From Konateibacter massiliensis (GTDB lineage: Bacteria; Bacillota; Clostridia; Lachnospirales; Lachnospiraceae): a DNA stretch of 64,000 nt. Position 1 is the stretch's first letter; every line of letters starts with the position of its first letter. The notes beneath the pieces were generated by a model. It saw only the letters and a list, made by a program, of their open reading frames with translations, had not been told where the DNA came from and made no database searches. The position numbers and the translations under genes were made by a program. The stretch is from positions 522,269-586,268 of the forward strand of contig NZ_LT860099.1 of assembly GCF_900184995.1 (NCBI RefSeq), in the 5' to 3' direction. This document shows positions 63,299 to 64,000 of the stretch, piece after piece.

Positions 63299-64000
63299 AT
63301 GAAAATATTTTATTTTACAGCTACAGGAAACAGCATGGCGGTAGCAAAGCAGTTCGAAGGAGAATTGTTCTCCATTCCGCAAGTGATGAAAGATGGAGGC
63401 AAAGAGTACACGGATGAAGCAATTGGAATTGTGTTTCCGGTCTATGCGAATCAACCGCCGAAAATGGTACAGGAATTTTTAGAAAAAGTAAATTTAAAAG
63501 CAGACTATTATTTTGCAATTGCAACGTATGGAATGATGTCTGGTAATCCATTTAAGTATGTTCAGAGAAAAGCAAAAGAACATGGGTATCAATTTGACTA
63601 TACAAGAACACTGCTGATGGTCGATAATTTTCTGGATAATTTTGATATGAAAGCAGAGATATCAAAGATAGAGAAGAAAAATATTCAGGGAAATCTTAAC
63701 ACGATTAAAAAAGAGATATCGAATCGAAAAAAAGAAGAGATGCATGCAGGTTTTGTTACAAATACAGTAACAAAAATGTGTGAACCATTATTTAAAAAAA
63801 TGGTAAACGGGCGTACACCAGAGAAATTTATAGTAAATGAGGCGTGTATTCAGTGTGGTATCTGCAGTAAAGTCTGTCCGGCAGGGAATATCAGCGTGAA
63901 TGATAGGGTTATATTCAGTCAGAAGTGCGAGGGCTGCTATGCCTGTATCCATGCATGTCCAAAGAATGCAATTCATTTAAAAAAAGAAAAAAGTAATGCC
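63299..64000 (+). CDS. EFR1-family flavodoxin-ferredoxin fusion (cut by window edge)
   Basis: 234 residues are visible and the frame continues past the window edge. The start MKIFYFTATGNSMAVA is the flavodoxin phosphate loop (T-A-T-G-N-S). Residues about 180-230 hold two [4Fe-4S] motifs, CIQCGICSKVCP and CEGCYACIHACP. EFR1-type proteins transfer electrons between flavin and iron-sulfur partners. AAAGGAAG precedes the ATG at 63299. It is divergent from a TetR gene that probably controls it. The end of the gene is not seen. Confidence 0.88.
   Translation, partial: MKIFYFTATGNSMAVAKQFEGELFSIPQVMKDGGKEYTDEAIGIVFPVYANQPPKMVQEFLEKVNLKADYYFAIATYGMMSGNPFKYVQRKAKEHGYQFDYTRTLLMVDNFLDNFDMKAEISKIEKKNIQGNLNTIKKEISNRKKEEMHAGFVTNTVTKMCEPLFKKMVNGRTPEKFIVNEACIQCGICSKVCPAGNISVNDRVIFSQKCEGCYACIHACPKNAIHLKKEKSNA

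Noticed and set aside
1-64000. tRNA, rRNA or prophage structures
   Set aside because: None recognised on reading both strands; no integrase, capsid or terminase genes are present.

Overview
The window looks like chromosome from a low-GC, anaerobic, probably spore-forming Clostridia, most likely a Lachnospiraceae-type Firmicute. The evidence is strong AGGAGG-type ribosome sites, a complete Rnf complex, oxygen-sensitive iron-sulfur enzymes, a flavodoxin/ferredoxin fusion (EFR1), a PL9 pectate lyase, surface proteins without signal peptides of a kind seen on spore coats, and many AraC regulators. No rRNA, tRNA, CRISPR array or prophage was seen.

Layout. 1-5 kb: a cut-off gene, an SRAP remnant, DUF1653 and zinc-ribbon proteins, an IS200-type insertion and a frameshifted esterase. 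4.5-17.3 kb: a housekeeping block of rlmH, HAD hydrolases, maf, ruvAB, zapA, a U32 peptidase, an FtsW/RodA protein with a penicillin-binding protein, and a Nudix hydrolase. 17.4-25.8 kb: an iron-linked island of an AraC regulator, a Fur-box promoter, a siderophore/tetrapyrrole-type ABC importer (binding protein, two permeases, ATPase) and three nitrogenase-like genes (H-, D- and K-like). 25.9-32.3 kb: a chemoreceptor, then a gluconate-dehydrogenase-3-like protein, a GMC oxidoreductase and a choice-of-anchor-A protein with a long Cys-Pro repeat, followed by a 22-residue mini-ORF with its own terminator. 32.4-39.2 kb: AraC regulator, sugar acetyltransferase, HAD, DUF554, aminotransferase, pectate lyase. 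39.6-46.2 kb: rseC-rnfCDGEAB-apbE. 46.2-53 kb: a Gdx exporter under a guanidine-I riboswitch, a repeat protein with a MoxR ATPase and a VWA/HExxH protein, a CLC channel, and a GyrI-type regulator with an ASCH-like protein. 53-64 kb: AAC(3)-like enzyme, HxlR and Old Yellow Enzyme, AraC plus an unknown gene, a cluster of repeat proteins including DUF4183-like ones, and TetR facing EFR1.

The strongest candidate for an undescribed system is the Fur-box-headed importer plus nitrogenase-like genes. The D-like subunit keeps three cluster cysteines and the K-like subunit has lost all of its equivalents, which suggests a DPOR-like [4Fe-4S] reductase rather than a nitrogenase. An AraC gene heads this island behind the operator GTTAGnnnTAACTAAC, and the same operator recurs 39-40 kb away before another AraC gene (56137) and an unknown gene (57246), linking the loci into one proposed regulon. 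Other candidates are the Cys-Pro surface protein with its oxidoreductase neighbours, and the MoxR/VWA module with its 22-residue-repeat partner.
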